Shown here: one piece after another, positions 1 through 6,383 of the stretch | Position numbering within the stretch: position 1 is the stretch's first letter | Layout of the letters: each line of letters begins with the position of its first letter | NCBI RefSeq assembly: GCF_001310275.1 | Contig: NZ_LGYZ01000013.1 | Span: forward strand, 1 to 33,248 | DNA: 33,248 bases | Direction: 5' to 3' | Source of the DNA: Nocardia arizonensis | GTDB taxonomy: Bacteria; Actinomycetota; Actinomycetes; Mycobacteriales; Mycobacteriaceae | Notes under the pieces: model-generated | Told to the model about the DNA's origin: nothing | The model's database searches: none | Seen by the model: only the letters and a program-made list of their open reading frames with translations | Position numbers and translations under genes: made by a program

Positions 1-4
1 GCCA

Positions 5-93
5 CTCGGGCGCGAGACGGCCGCGAACTGGGGCTGTATCTTTGGCCGCGACTTCGTCGCGGCGGGTTCGCGGCCCTTTGGGTCTCGCGTCCT
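5..93. repeat. Nested inverted-repeat element, left copy
   Basis: This non-coding unit is built of three nested inverted repeats. The outer arms are GGGCGCGAGAC (8-18) and GTCTCGCGTCC (82-92), with one G/T wobble. The middle arms are GGCCGCGAA (19-27) and TTCGCGGCC (67-75), a perfect match. The inner hairpin is GCCGCGA (45-51), loop CTTCG, TCGCGGC (57-63). A near-identical unit lies at 33150-33234. The unit sits downstream of the last mycolyltransferase gene, so it could end its transcript or act as a 3' structure. I see no coding capacity, transposase or terminal target duplication. Confidence 0.8.
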
Positions 94-97
94 GTCA

Positions 98-160
98 CTG
101 GGTTCACGGCCGCACCTTCGGGGTGGCGGGTTCGCGGTTCCGGCACTTTGGGTCTTGAGT
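98..160. repeat. Degenerate second copy of the nested repeat
   Basis: This segment aligns with the core of the 5-93 unit: it keeps GGCCGC at 108-113, the segment GGCGGGTTCGCGG at 125-137, and TTTGGGTCTT at 147-156. The inner hairpin has changed to CACC-loop-GGTG, so pairing survives although the bases differ. The outer arms are eroded. It lies between the left repeat and the stop codon of the mycolyltransferase that ends at 178. Confidence 0.6.
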
Positions 161-177
161 AGCTCGAGATGGGTTTG

Positions 178-2046
178 TCAGGGGAGGCTGTGGATCTCGG
201 GGGTGTTGTCTCGGACCGTGATGAAACCTGCTTGGAAGTTCTGCTGGACGCCGCCTGGGATGGGGAACTCATCGCTGATGGGGTATCCCAATTTTCCGGT
301 CTCGTAACCGGCGTTCTTCCATGCCTCCAGTACCGGACCTTGACGCACTGACCAGGCGCCGGACAGGGGGCTCCAATAGATGCTGCCGCCTTCGAAGGTG
401 GTGTACCTGCCCAGATCTTTGACGGGGGCCTCTTCCGCGGTCGGGAATCCGAGCCAACTGTTCTCGTAGCCGAGTTCGGCGTACTTGTTCAGCACCAGTC
501 CTCGCACATGGTGGGCGCCGGTGCGGGGGGCGTAGTAGAACGGGCCCCCCTCGAATGCCTGGACCATTCCGTCCTTGGTCGGGGTCTTGGTCTCGGGGGC
601 CGTGGGATAGCCCGCGGGGCCGCGTTCGAAACCCTGCCGTCCCCACTCCTCGCCGATCGCGCCGCGCACTACCTGCGCACCTGTTTGCGGGGTCCAGTAG
701 AGCGCGCCGTCCTGGTACGGCTGGAAACGGCCTCGGCCATCGGGGGACGGCGCCTCGAAGCCGACGGGCAGGCCCAACACACCCGCGGGGCCCTGGGCGG
801 CCTGATAGCCGCCGCCGATCATGCCTCCTACGGGATACGCGCCCGACGCCTGTGAATAGAAGACCCGGCCGTGGCGGAAATCCTGGGCTACTCCGCCGGG
901 TACCTGGTATTCGGCGGTCAGGCAATCGCCCAGCCAATCGTTGGCGGCGGCTACGGGGGCGATCGCGCCCGCGGAGTCGCAGGGCGGCTTGCCGGGGTCG
1001 ACGCCGAGCGCTGCCGCCGCTTGGGGCCAGGACTGGCGCATTTCGAAATCCCAGTACGGCCACGAATGGGTGCCGGAGGGGCGGTAGTTGACCTGGGCGG
1101 GAATGGCGAGATCGGCCAGCTTGGTCACGAAGTTCTGCGAGGTGAGCCGGGACAGGATTTCCAGGCCCATGCCCGCGTAGTTGGTGCTGATGCCGGGTAT
1201 GCCCGCGGTCTGGTCGTATGGGCCGGTGGTGCCGCTGCCGCTGGAGATGTAGAGGCTCACGCCCTTCAGCTTCTCGGCCAGCGCGTACGGATCATGGTCG
1301 CGCCACTGCTCGTTCATGGGCGGACCCCACATGGCGGCGGAATCGAAACCGCCCGCGTCGCGCATGGCGAATTCGATCGCCTGCGGCATCCCGAGGGTGG
1401 TCGTTGTGAGAAATCCCGAATACGAGGCGGCGTAGCGCGCGAAGCCGGGATTGCGACCCGCCAAGAACATCGCCGCGGTGCCGCCCATCGACAGACCCGC
1501 TATGCCGCGGGTCTCCGTGGCGCGCCACTGACTCTCCAGCAGCGGGGGCAACTCCTTGGTCAAGAACGTTTCCCACATATAGGTTCTGCCGTTGTCGGGC
1601 TGGAGCCAATCGGAATAGAAACTCGACTGACCCCCGATGGGCAGTACCACCGTGACGTTCTTGTCGGCGTAGAAGTCCTGTGCTCCCGCGTCCTTGGTCC
1701 AGCCGCTCTCGTCATCGGTGGCGCGCAAGCCGTCGAGCATGAACAGCACCGGAAAACGGGCGTCGGGGCGGGCATTCCAGTCGCGGGCGAGCAACAGCTG
1801 GATCTGCACGGGGGTCGCCATCGAGGGTGAGTACACCCACAGGGCCACGCGGCGGTCGCCGAACCACACCACCTTCTGCACCGTGGCCTCCGCGGGGGTG
1901 GCGGTCGGCTGGGCGACGGCGGGCGCGGCGCCGCCCGCGGCGAGTAAGAGCGCCAGGGCGGTGGCGAACAGCGTGAGTCGAGTGCGGGCGGAGCGTCCAA
2001 CGCGCCGACCGCATCTCCCCCATCTGCCGTTCGTCTTCCCTGCCAC
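178..2046 (-). CDS. Secreted mycolyltransferase (antigen 85 type) with C-terminal LGFP repeats
   Basis: A 622-residue exported mycolyltransferase. This family moves mycolic acids between trehalose and arabinogalactan in the outer envelope. The arginine-rich N terminus and hydrophobic stretch (about 22-46, ending APAVAQ) form a signal peptide. The esterase domain (about 55-345) has the nucleophile S186 in GLSMGG, E296 in GLEILS and H327 in GTHSW, matching the antigen 85 triad. C356 and C375 could form a disulfide at the domain border. From about 380 to 620 there are four to five LGFP-type repeats (for example LGLPVGF and LGFPTAEE), which are thought to bind the cell wall. The layout resembles corynebacterial PS1/Cmt1. 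The start is GTG with a poor ribosome site, and no better in-frame start is visible. It is the last of four tandem paralogues. Confidence 0.93.
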   Translation of the reverse strand: MAGKTNGRWGRCGRRVGRSARTRLTLFATALALLLAAGGAAPAVAQPTATPAEATVQKVVWFGDRRVALWVYSPSMATPVQIQLLLARDWNARPDARFPVLFMLDGLRATDDESGWTKDAGAQDFYADKNVTVVLPIGGQSSFYSDWLQPDNGRTYMWETFLTKELPPLLESQWRATETRGIAGLSMGGTAAMFLAGRNPGFARYAASYSGFLTTTTLGMPQAIEFAMRDAGGFDSAAMWGPPMNEQWRDHDPYALAEKLKGVSLYISSGSGTTGPYDQTAGIPGISTNYAGMGLEILSRLTSQNFVTKLADLAIPAQVNYRPSGTHSWPYWDFEMRQSWPQAAAALGVDPGKPPCDSAGAIAPVAAANDWLGDCLTAEYQVPGGVAQDFRHGRVFYSQASGAYPVGGMIGGGYQAAQGPAGVLGLPVGFEAPSPDGRGRFQPYQDGALYWTPQTGAQVVRGAIGEEWGRQGFERGPAGYPTAPETKTPTKDGMVQAFEGGPFYYAPRTGAHHVRGLVLNKYAELGYENSWLGFPTAEEAPVKDLGRYTTFEGGSIYWSPLSGAWSVRQGPVLEAWKNAGYETGKLGYPISDEFPIPGGVQQNFQAGFITVRDNTPEIHSLP

Positions 2047-2256
2047 GGATGCTTTGTACCCCGGCGGCCGGGCTGTTCCGGGGAGGACGCGCGGACTATG
2101 AGCTAATCAGAATTCATCCGTTATTCAGCACTCCCACATGCGGTTATGCTCGGTTGGTCGGGTGTCTCCGCACGTCGGATCGCCCTATGGCAGTCTTCGA
2201 GCTATCTCGCATGCGCGAAGTGGGCGCGGCCGCCGCGACTTTCGAGCCCGACAACG
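2047..2256 (-). promoter_or_regulatory. Upstream region of the LGFP mycolyltransferase
   Basis: This spacer between the mycolyltransferase start at 2046 and the terminator of the gene upstream contains an AT-richer patch at about 2095-2130, within otherwise GC-rich DNA. A promoter for the LGFP mycolyltransferase most likely lies there. I cannot name -35 and -10 boxes with confidence. No coding region is supported. Confidence 0.35.
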
Positions 2257-2300
2257 AAAAACGGCGCCACCGCCCTCGCTTCGAGGGGGTGACGCCGTTT
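2257..2300 (-). terminator. Intrinsic terminator after the third mycolyltransferase
   Basis: On the minus strand, AAACGGCG and CACC, CCTC pair with GAGG, GGTG and CGCCGTTT around a GAAGC loop, and a T run follows (the complement of AAAAA at 2257-2261). It begins about 17 nt after the stop codon at 2317. This is a classic stem plus U-tract, and it separates this gene from the LGFP mycolyltransferase. Confidence 0.85.
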
Positions 2301-2316
2301 CGGCGACGTCGCGCGA

Positions 2317-3348
2317 TCACCAAGCGCCGGTGGCGTCCAGGATTCCCTTGCGCGCGTTGAACAGCTCGCCCTCCCAGTACTTCCACGAGTGCGTACCCAC
2401 GGCCGGGAAATCGAAGAACGCCGGGATACCGAGCGAGTTCAGACGAACCTGGAAGGCACGGGTGTTGACCAGCGACAGAGCCTCGAGCGCCATCGCGTTG
2501 CCGGTGTTGTACACGCCGACCGCCGAATTCGGGCTGTCGTACTGACCCGGCAGACCGCTGGCCGCCGAGATGTACATGGGCAGACCGCGCAGCTGCGGCG
2601 CGAAGACGAACGGGTCCATACGCAGCCACTGCGGGCTCCACGGCGCGGCCATCGAGTCGACGTTGAAGCGGCCCGCGTCCAGCATCGCCACGCGGATCGC
2701 CTCGCGCATACCGGGCGCCGAGATGTTCAGGTAGCCGGAGAAGGAGGAGGCGTGCTTGAACTGGTCGCGGTGGTAGGCGGCCAGCGCGAGGGCGGCGCTG
2801 CCACCCATGGACAGACCGGCGACCGCGTTGTTGGTCTTGGAGACGCCGTAGCCCGCGAGGAAGTCCGGCAGTTCCTTGGTGAGGAAGGTCTCCCACTTGT
2901 AGGTGGTCTTCTGCCCGTTGGTGTTACTCGGCGAGACCCAGTCGGTGTAGAAGCTGGACTGACCGCCGACCGGCATCACCAGGGTGATGTTGTCGTTGGC
3001 GAACTGCTGCATCGCGTTGGTCTCGAACGACCACGCGTTGCGGTCGTCGCGGGCGCGCAGACCATCGAGCAGGTAGAGCGCGGCGTTGCCGCCGCGCGAG
3101 GCCCACTGGACCTGAACCTTGACGGGGCCCATGGCCGAGGGGACCATGAGCTCTTCGTAACCGCCCGCGGGCGCGCGCAGCGCCGGGGCGGGAGCGGCTA
3201 CGGCTGCGGTCGGGGACGCAACCGCACCGGCGATCGGTAGCGCCAGCGCAGCGGCACCGACAGCCAGAATTCGATTACGCCAACCGCGAGGTTCGCCTCG
3301 CCGGCCCGACTTGACTCTCTTCGGCGCGGCGGCCCTGCCGAAACGCAT
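2317..3348 (-). CDS. Secreted mycolyltransferase, antigen 85 family
   Basis: A 343-residue exported esterase-fold enzyme of the antigen 85 family, predicted to mycolylate trehalose or arabinogalactan outside the membrane. ATG at 3348 is chosen because AGAAAGAG lies about 11 nt upstream and a basic, then hydrophobic, signal peptide follows directly (about 1-52, ending AVAAPAP). The triad is S180 in GLSMGG, E289 in ALEALS and H320 in GTHSW. The oxyanion-side motif LDGLRARDD is also kept. The chain ends soon after the histidine, so there is no C-terminal repeat domain. It has its own upstream gap of 383 bp and its own terminator, so it is probably monocistronic. Of the three short copies, its GTHSW motif is closest to mycobacterial antigen 85. 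Confidence 0.93.
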   Translation of the reverse strand: MRFGRAAAPKRVKSGRRGEPRGWRNRILAVGAAALALPIAGAVASPTAAVAAPAPALRAPAGGYEELMVPSAMGPVKVQVQWASRGGNAALYLLDGLRARDDRNAWSFETNAMQQFANDNITLVMPVGGQSSFYTDWVSPSNTNGQKTTYKWETFLTKELPDFLAGYGVSKTNNAVAGLSMGGSAALALAAYHRDQFKHASSFSGYLNISAPGMREAIRVAMLDAGRFNVDSMAAPWSPQWLRMDPFVFAPQLRGLPMYISAASGLPGQYDSPNSAVGVYNTGNAMALEALSLVNTRAFQVRLNSLGIPAFFDFPAVGTHSWKYWEGELFNARKGILDATGAW

Positions 3349-3400
3349 GAATGCTGCTCTCTTTCTGCTGTTGTGGTCTCGCCCGCGCCCGTATGAGCGG

Positions 3401-3418
3401 GGCAACACCCGTGTTGCC
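3401..3418. promoter_or_regulatory. Perfect 18-bp palindrome, possible operator
   Basis: GGCAACAC and GTGTTGCC are exact inverted repeats separated by CC. They lie 53 bp upstream of the mycolyltransferase start at 3348. The size and symmetry fit a dimeric repressor site, for example TetR-like, or a short 5' UTR hairpin. No partner regulator is adjacent. Confidence 0.5.
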
Positions 3419-3675
3419 AACGAGACGCACGCCACAATCAGGCCGAACCCCGACTTGCCGGCCGATAGGGCAGCGCTACAACGATCTGGTCACACTTACG
3501 CTCGCAGGAGGATATTCGACACCCGGAAGCCTTAGCAAGGCCGAGACCTTCCCGGTGTCCGAAATCCGCCCGCGCACAATCTGTGATGGTGCGGAGACCC
3601 TACCTCTTTCATCCCGTTATGTCGTGTCGGGAGTCCGAATTCGTTACCTCATCGCGGTCCGGCGCACACGGGGGT

Positions 3676-3709
3676 CGGCGGCCGTCCGGCACGTGCGGGA
3701 CGGCCGCCG
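3676..3709 (-). terminator. Strong hairpin after the second mycolyltransferase
   Basis: A perfect 12-bp stem, CGGCGGCCGTCC with GGACGGCCGCCG, surrounds a 10-nt loop that starts 23 nt after the stop codon at 3732. No T run follows on the minus strand, so it would be a U-tract-less terminator, which is common in high-GC actinomycetes. Confidence 0.65.
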
Positions 3710-3731
3710 AAATCGCGAACCGTGTGTGACT

Positions 3732-4808
3732 TCAGCCGATATTGGCGGACAGGTCGGGAATCATCCGGTACGCCACGTCCTGCCAATTGCTCCAGGCGTG
3801 TATGCCGAAGGCGGGGAAGTCGTAGACGGCGTTGCCGCCACCGAGTGTCGCCATCCTGACCTGGAATGCCTTGGTATTGGCCAGTGCGAGCGCTTCGAGA
3901 CCCATGCCGTTGAGCGTGCTGAAACTCGGCGCGTCGTTGGCGGTCGGCAGGCCGCTCGCGGCGGCGATCCACAGGCGGGTGCCGTTGCGTACCAGGTTGG
4001 GCGCGAACACGAACGGGTCCATCCGCAGCCACTGCGGACCCCACGGCGGGGCCATCGCGTCGACGTTGTATCCACCCGCGTCGAGCATCGCGAGCCGGAT
4101 GGCCTCGCGCATACCGGGCGCGGATATGTTCAGATAACCGGAATAGGCTCCGGCGAAACTGAACTGGTCGGGGTGATAGGCCGCCAAGGTCAATGCCGCG
4201 CTGCCGCCCATCGACAGACCGAATACGCCATTACGATTCGGATTGAATCCCAACCGATCCCGCAGCGCCCAGCGCAGATCGTTGACCAGGAAGCTCTCCC
4301 ACTGATACCGGTAGCTCTTGCCGGGCCCGGCGGCCAGGCCGTTGAGCCCGCCCGAGCCGGTACTCGATCCGCTGCCCGCCGGGATGCCGAAGAATTCACT
4401 CGGCGCGTTCCAGTCGGCGTAGAAGCTGGACATGCCGCCGACCGGCATGACCACGTTGATATTCCAACCGGCCAGCACCTCGGGGACGTTGGTCTCGATC
4501 TCCCAACCGTTGAGATTTTCCGGGGCGCGCATACCGTCGAGGACGTAGACGACGCGATTGGTATTGCCGTCCGCGGCGCGCAGCACCCTGTTCTTGATGG
4601 GCCCCATGCTCGAGTCGACCCAGAAGTCGAAAGCGGCCGGGTTGACCGCGGCCGACACGCTCGCCCCGTGACCCGCCGTCATGACTGCCAGCGGCGCCAG
4701 CAAGGCGAGCGCCGCCGCGGAGGCGAACCGCTTCGTCCACGACCCCTCGGACGCGGACCTGCCGACCGTCACGCTACCGGGCCAACGCTTCCAGCGGGTA
4801 ATTCGCAT
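3732..4808 (-). CDS. Secreted mycolyltransferase, antigen 85 family
   Basis: A 358-residue paralogue of the gene starting at 6182, sharing nearly all core motifs with it. An N-terminal basic region and hydrophobic stretch (about 26-54, ending SVSAAV) give a signal peptide. The triad is S199 in GLSMGG, E305 in GLEALA and H337 in GIHAW. The residue before the histidine is Ile, where mycobacterial antigen 85 has Thr. A Gly/Ser-rich insertion at about 141-162 lies between the WNAP motif and the first helix of the core. It has the same place and composition in the 6182 paralogue but is absent from the 2317 and 178 paralogues. ATG at 4808 has AAAGG about 9 nt upstream. Expected role: envelope mycolate transfer outside the membrane. 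It sits alone between a 288-bp spacer and a hairpin terminator. Confidence 0.93.
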   Translation of the reverse strand: MRITRWKRWPGSVTVGRSASEGSWTKRFASAAALALLAPLAVMTAGHGASVSAAVNPAAFDFWVDSSMGPIKNRVLRAADGNTNRVVYVLDGMRAPENLNGWEIETNVPEVLAGWNINVVMPVGGMSSFYADWNAPSEFFGIPAGSGSSTGSGGLNGLAAGPGKSYRYQWESFLVNDLRWALRDRLGFNPNRNGVFGLSMGGSAALTLAAYHPDQFSFAGAYSGYLNISAPGMREAIRLAMLDAGGYNVDAMAPPWGPQWLRMDPFVFAPNLVRNGTRLWIAAASGLPTANDAPSFSTLNGMGLEALALANTKAFQVRMATLGGGNAVYDFPAFGIHAWSNWQDVAYRMIPDLSANIG

Positions 4809-5052
4809 TCGACTCGACCTTTCTCCGGACGGCCGATAGCAACCGCAAAGCTACTGCCACGGCCCCTCATCGGGCGTGAGCGTCGGCCGTCCCGGCAAAT
4901 CGGACGACTCGACCTCTTCGCATACTTTCCTTGCATCAATCGGCAACGAATGCCTACATGTTGCTGGAAAGTGATACATGCCACAAGCACCGGAGGTTTA
5001 TCGCGGCGTAATCGTTGCCGAGACGATCACGATCCGGCCGGTGAAACGACGA
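4809..5052 (-). promoter_or_regulatory. Intergenic region upstream of the second mycolyltransferase
   Basis: This non-coding spacer, between the terminator of the upstream paralogue and the start at 4808, includes an AT-richer stretch around 4920-5005. A promoter is expected because the upstream gene ends in an intrinsic terminator. No specific boxes are claimed. Confidence 0.35.
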
Positions 5053-5082
5053 AACCGCCCGACGAGCAAACGCCGGGCGGTT
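5053..5082 (-). terminator. Intrinsic terminator after the first mycolyltransferase
   Basis: On the minus strand, AACCGCCCG pairs perfectly with CGGGCGGTT around a 12-nt loop, followed by the T-rich TCGTCGTTTC. It starts 15 nt past the stop codon at 5097. Confidence 0.8.
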
Positions 5083-5096
5083 CCGATTCGGAGCGA

Positions 5097-6182
5097 CTAA
5101 CCGATATTGGCCGAGAGGTCGGGAATCATCCGGTAGACCTCGGACTCCCAGTTGCGCCAATTGTGGATACCGATGTTCGGGAAGCTGTAGGTGACGTTGT
5201 TGGCGCCGAGCGAGGCCATCCGCACCTGGAAGGCACGGGTGTTCACCATGGCGAGCACCTCGAGCGGGGTGCCCTGCACGATGCCGAGCGGATCGGTGGC
5301 GTCACCGGGGCCGGGGATACCGCTGCCCGCGGCCACCCACAGGCGGGTGTTGTTGGCCTTGAGCATCGGGGCGAATACGAACGGGTCCATCCGCAGCCAC
5401 TGCGGACCCCACGGCGGGGCCATCGCGTCGATGTTGTACCCGCCCGCGCTGATCATCGCCAGACGCAGCGCCTCGCGCATACCGGGGGCGGAGACGTTCA
5501 GGTAGCCGGAGTAGGAGCCCGCGTAGCTGAACTGATCGGGGTGGTAGGCGGCCAGGGTCAGCGCGGCGCTGCCGCCCATCGACAGGCCGAACACGCCGTT
5601 GCGATTCGGGTTGAAGCCGAGCCGGTCACGCAGCGCGTTGCGCAGGCTCTGGGTGAGGAAGGTCTCCCACTTGTAGGTATTGGTCTTGCCGAGGGTCTCC
5701 TGCCAACCGGAGGAACCTGTCAGCGCCGAGCCCGACGAGGAGCCCGACGGACCCGAACCGGTGGGGATGCCGAAGAAGTTGCTCGGCGCGTTCCAGTCCG
5801 CGTAGAAGCTGGACGGGCCGCCGACCGGCATGACGACGTTGATATTCCATTTGGTCAGCTCACGCGCGACCTCGGTATCGTTCTCCCAGCCGTTCAGATC
5901 GCCGCGGGCGCGCATGCCGTCGAGCGCGTACACCACCCGACCGGTGTTGCCGTCCGCCGCGCGGAAGATCCGCGACTTGATCGGCCCCATGCTGGAATCC
6001 ACCCAGAAATCGAAGGCATCCGGGTTGAACGCCGCGGACGCCGCGCCGCTCCCGCCTGCCACCGACGCACCGAGCGGTAGCACCACTGCCATCGATATCA
6101 ACATCGTCCGTTTGAGCCAGCCACCGACTCTTCGAGTTCTCGGACGACCATCCTGCGCCCTACGCCCGATAACGCCTCGCAT
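5097..6182 (-). CDS. Secreted mycolyltransferase, antigen 85 family, next to aftB
   Basis: A 361-residue exported mycolyltransferase in the position that fbpA has beside aftB in mycobacteria. The signal peptide spans about 1-50 (arginine-rich, then LISMAVVLPLG, ending ASAAF). The triad is S201 in GLSMGG, E308 in PLEVLA and H340 in GIHNW. A Gly/Ser-rich loop at about 140-160 (GSGPSGSSSGS) is inserted after the WNAPSNFFG motif. No cysteine is present, so the cysteine known near the active site of mycobacterial antigen 85 is absent. ATG at 6182 is well placed, with AAGGAG 8 nt upstream. A 201-bp gap with hairpins separates it from aftB, so separate transcription is likely. Function by family: transfer of mycolate to trehalose monomycolate or arabinogalactan. 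Confidence 0.94.
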   Translation of the reverse strand: MRGVIGRRAQDGRPRTRRVGGWLKRTMLISMAVVLPLGASVAGGSGAASAAFNPDAFDFWVDSSMGPIKSRIFRAADGNTGRVVYALDGMRARGDLNGWENDTEVARELTKWNINVVMPVGGPSSFYADWNAPSNFFGIPTGSGPSGSSSGSALTGSSGWQETLGKTNTYKWETFLTQSLRNALRDRLGFNPNRNGVFGLSMGGSAALTLAAYHPDQFSYAGSYSGYLNVSAPGMREALRLAMISAGGYNIDAMAPPWGPQWLRMDPFVFAPMLKANNTRLWVAAGSGIPGPGDATDPLGIVQGTPLEVLAMVNTRAFQVRMASLGANNVTYSFPNIGIHNWRNWESEVYRMIPDLSANIG

Positions 6183-6230
6183 CTAGTTCGCTCCTTCAAT
6201 CGACCGGATTTCGGCCGCGCTCGACGGTGA

Positions 6231-6268
6231 CCCACCGGATCCGCCATGCATGTAGACATCCCGGTGGG
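6231..6268 (-). promoter_or_regulatory. Stem-loop between aftB and the first mycolyltransferase
   Basis: CCCACCGG (6231-6238) and CCGGTGGG (6261-6268) are exact inverted repeats around a 22-nt loop that contains ATGCAT. On the minus strand this lies about 50 nt before the mycolyltransferase start and about 115 nt after the aftB stop. It could be a 5' UTR element or a late terminator of the glf-aftB operon. No T run follows. Confidence 0.4.
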
Positions 6269-6383
6269 TTGACCCCGACCGAGACTAACCTGCCATCGAT
6301 GCAGGTGCGTTATCAAACCGAGATAAAGCGGCGTGCGCCACTTTTGTGAGCATATCCAATGCGACGGAGGTGCCAACAGTGCG

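Larger units (their letters stand above)
3349..3731 (-). promoter_or_regulatory. 383-bp intergenic region upstream of the third mycolyltransferase
   Basis: No gene is supported here. Reading with the minus strand, it holds the terminator-like hairpin of the preceding gene (3676-3709), then about 260 bp of spacer, a perfect palindrome at 3401-3418, and the ribosome site of the gene starting at 3348. The long spacer implies that the gene has its own promoter. I could not assign -35 and -10 boxes confidently. Confidence 0.5.

Noticed and set aside
1..160. CRISPR array or transposon end at the window edge
   Set aside because: The repeats are not regularly spaced, have no unique spacers of equal size, and no transposase, cas gene or target duplication is visible.
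3351..6080. Plus-strand open frame of 909 codons opposite three mycolyltransferase regions
   Set aside because: It is antisense to clear homologous genes and crosses their intergenic gaps. Its apparent internal repeats only mirror the paralogues on the other strand. High GC content keeps such frames open.
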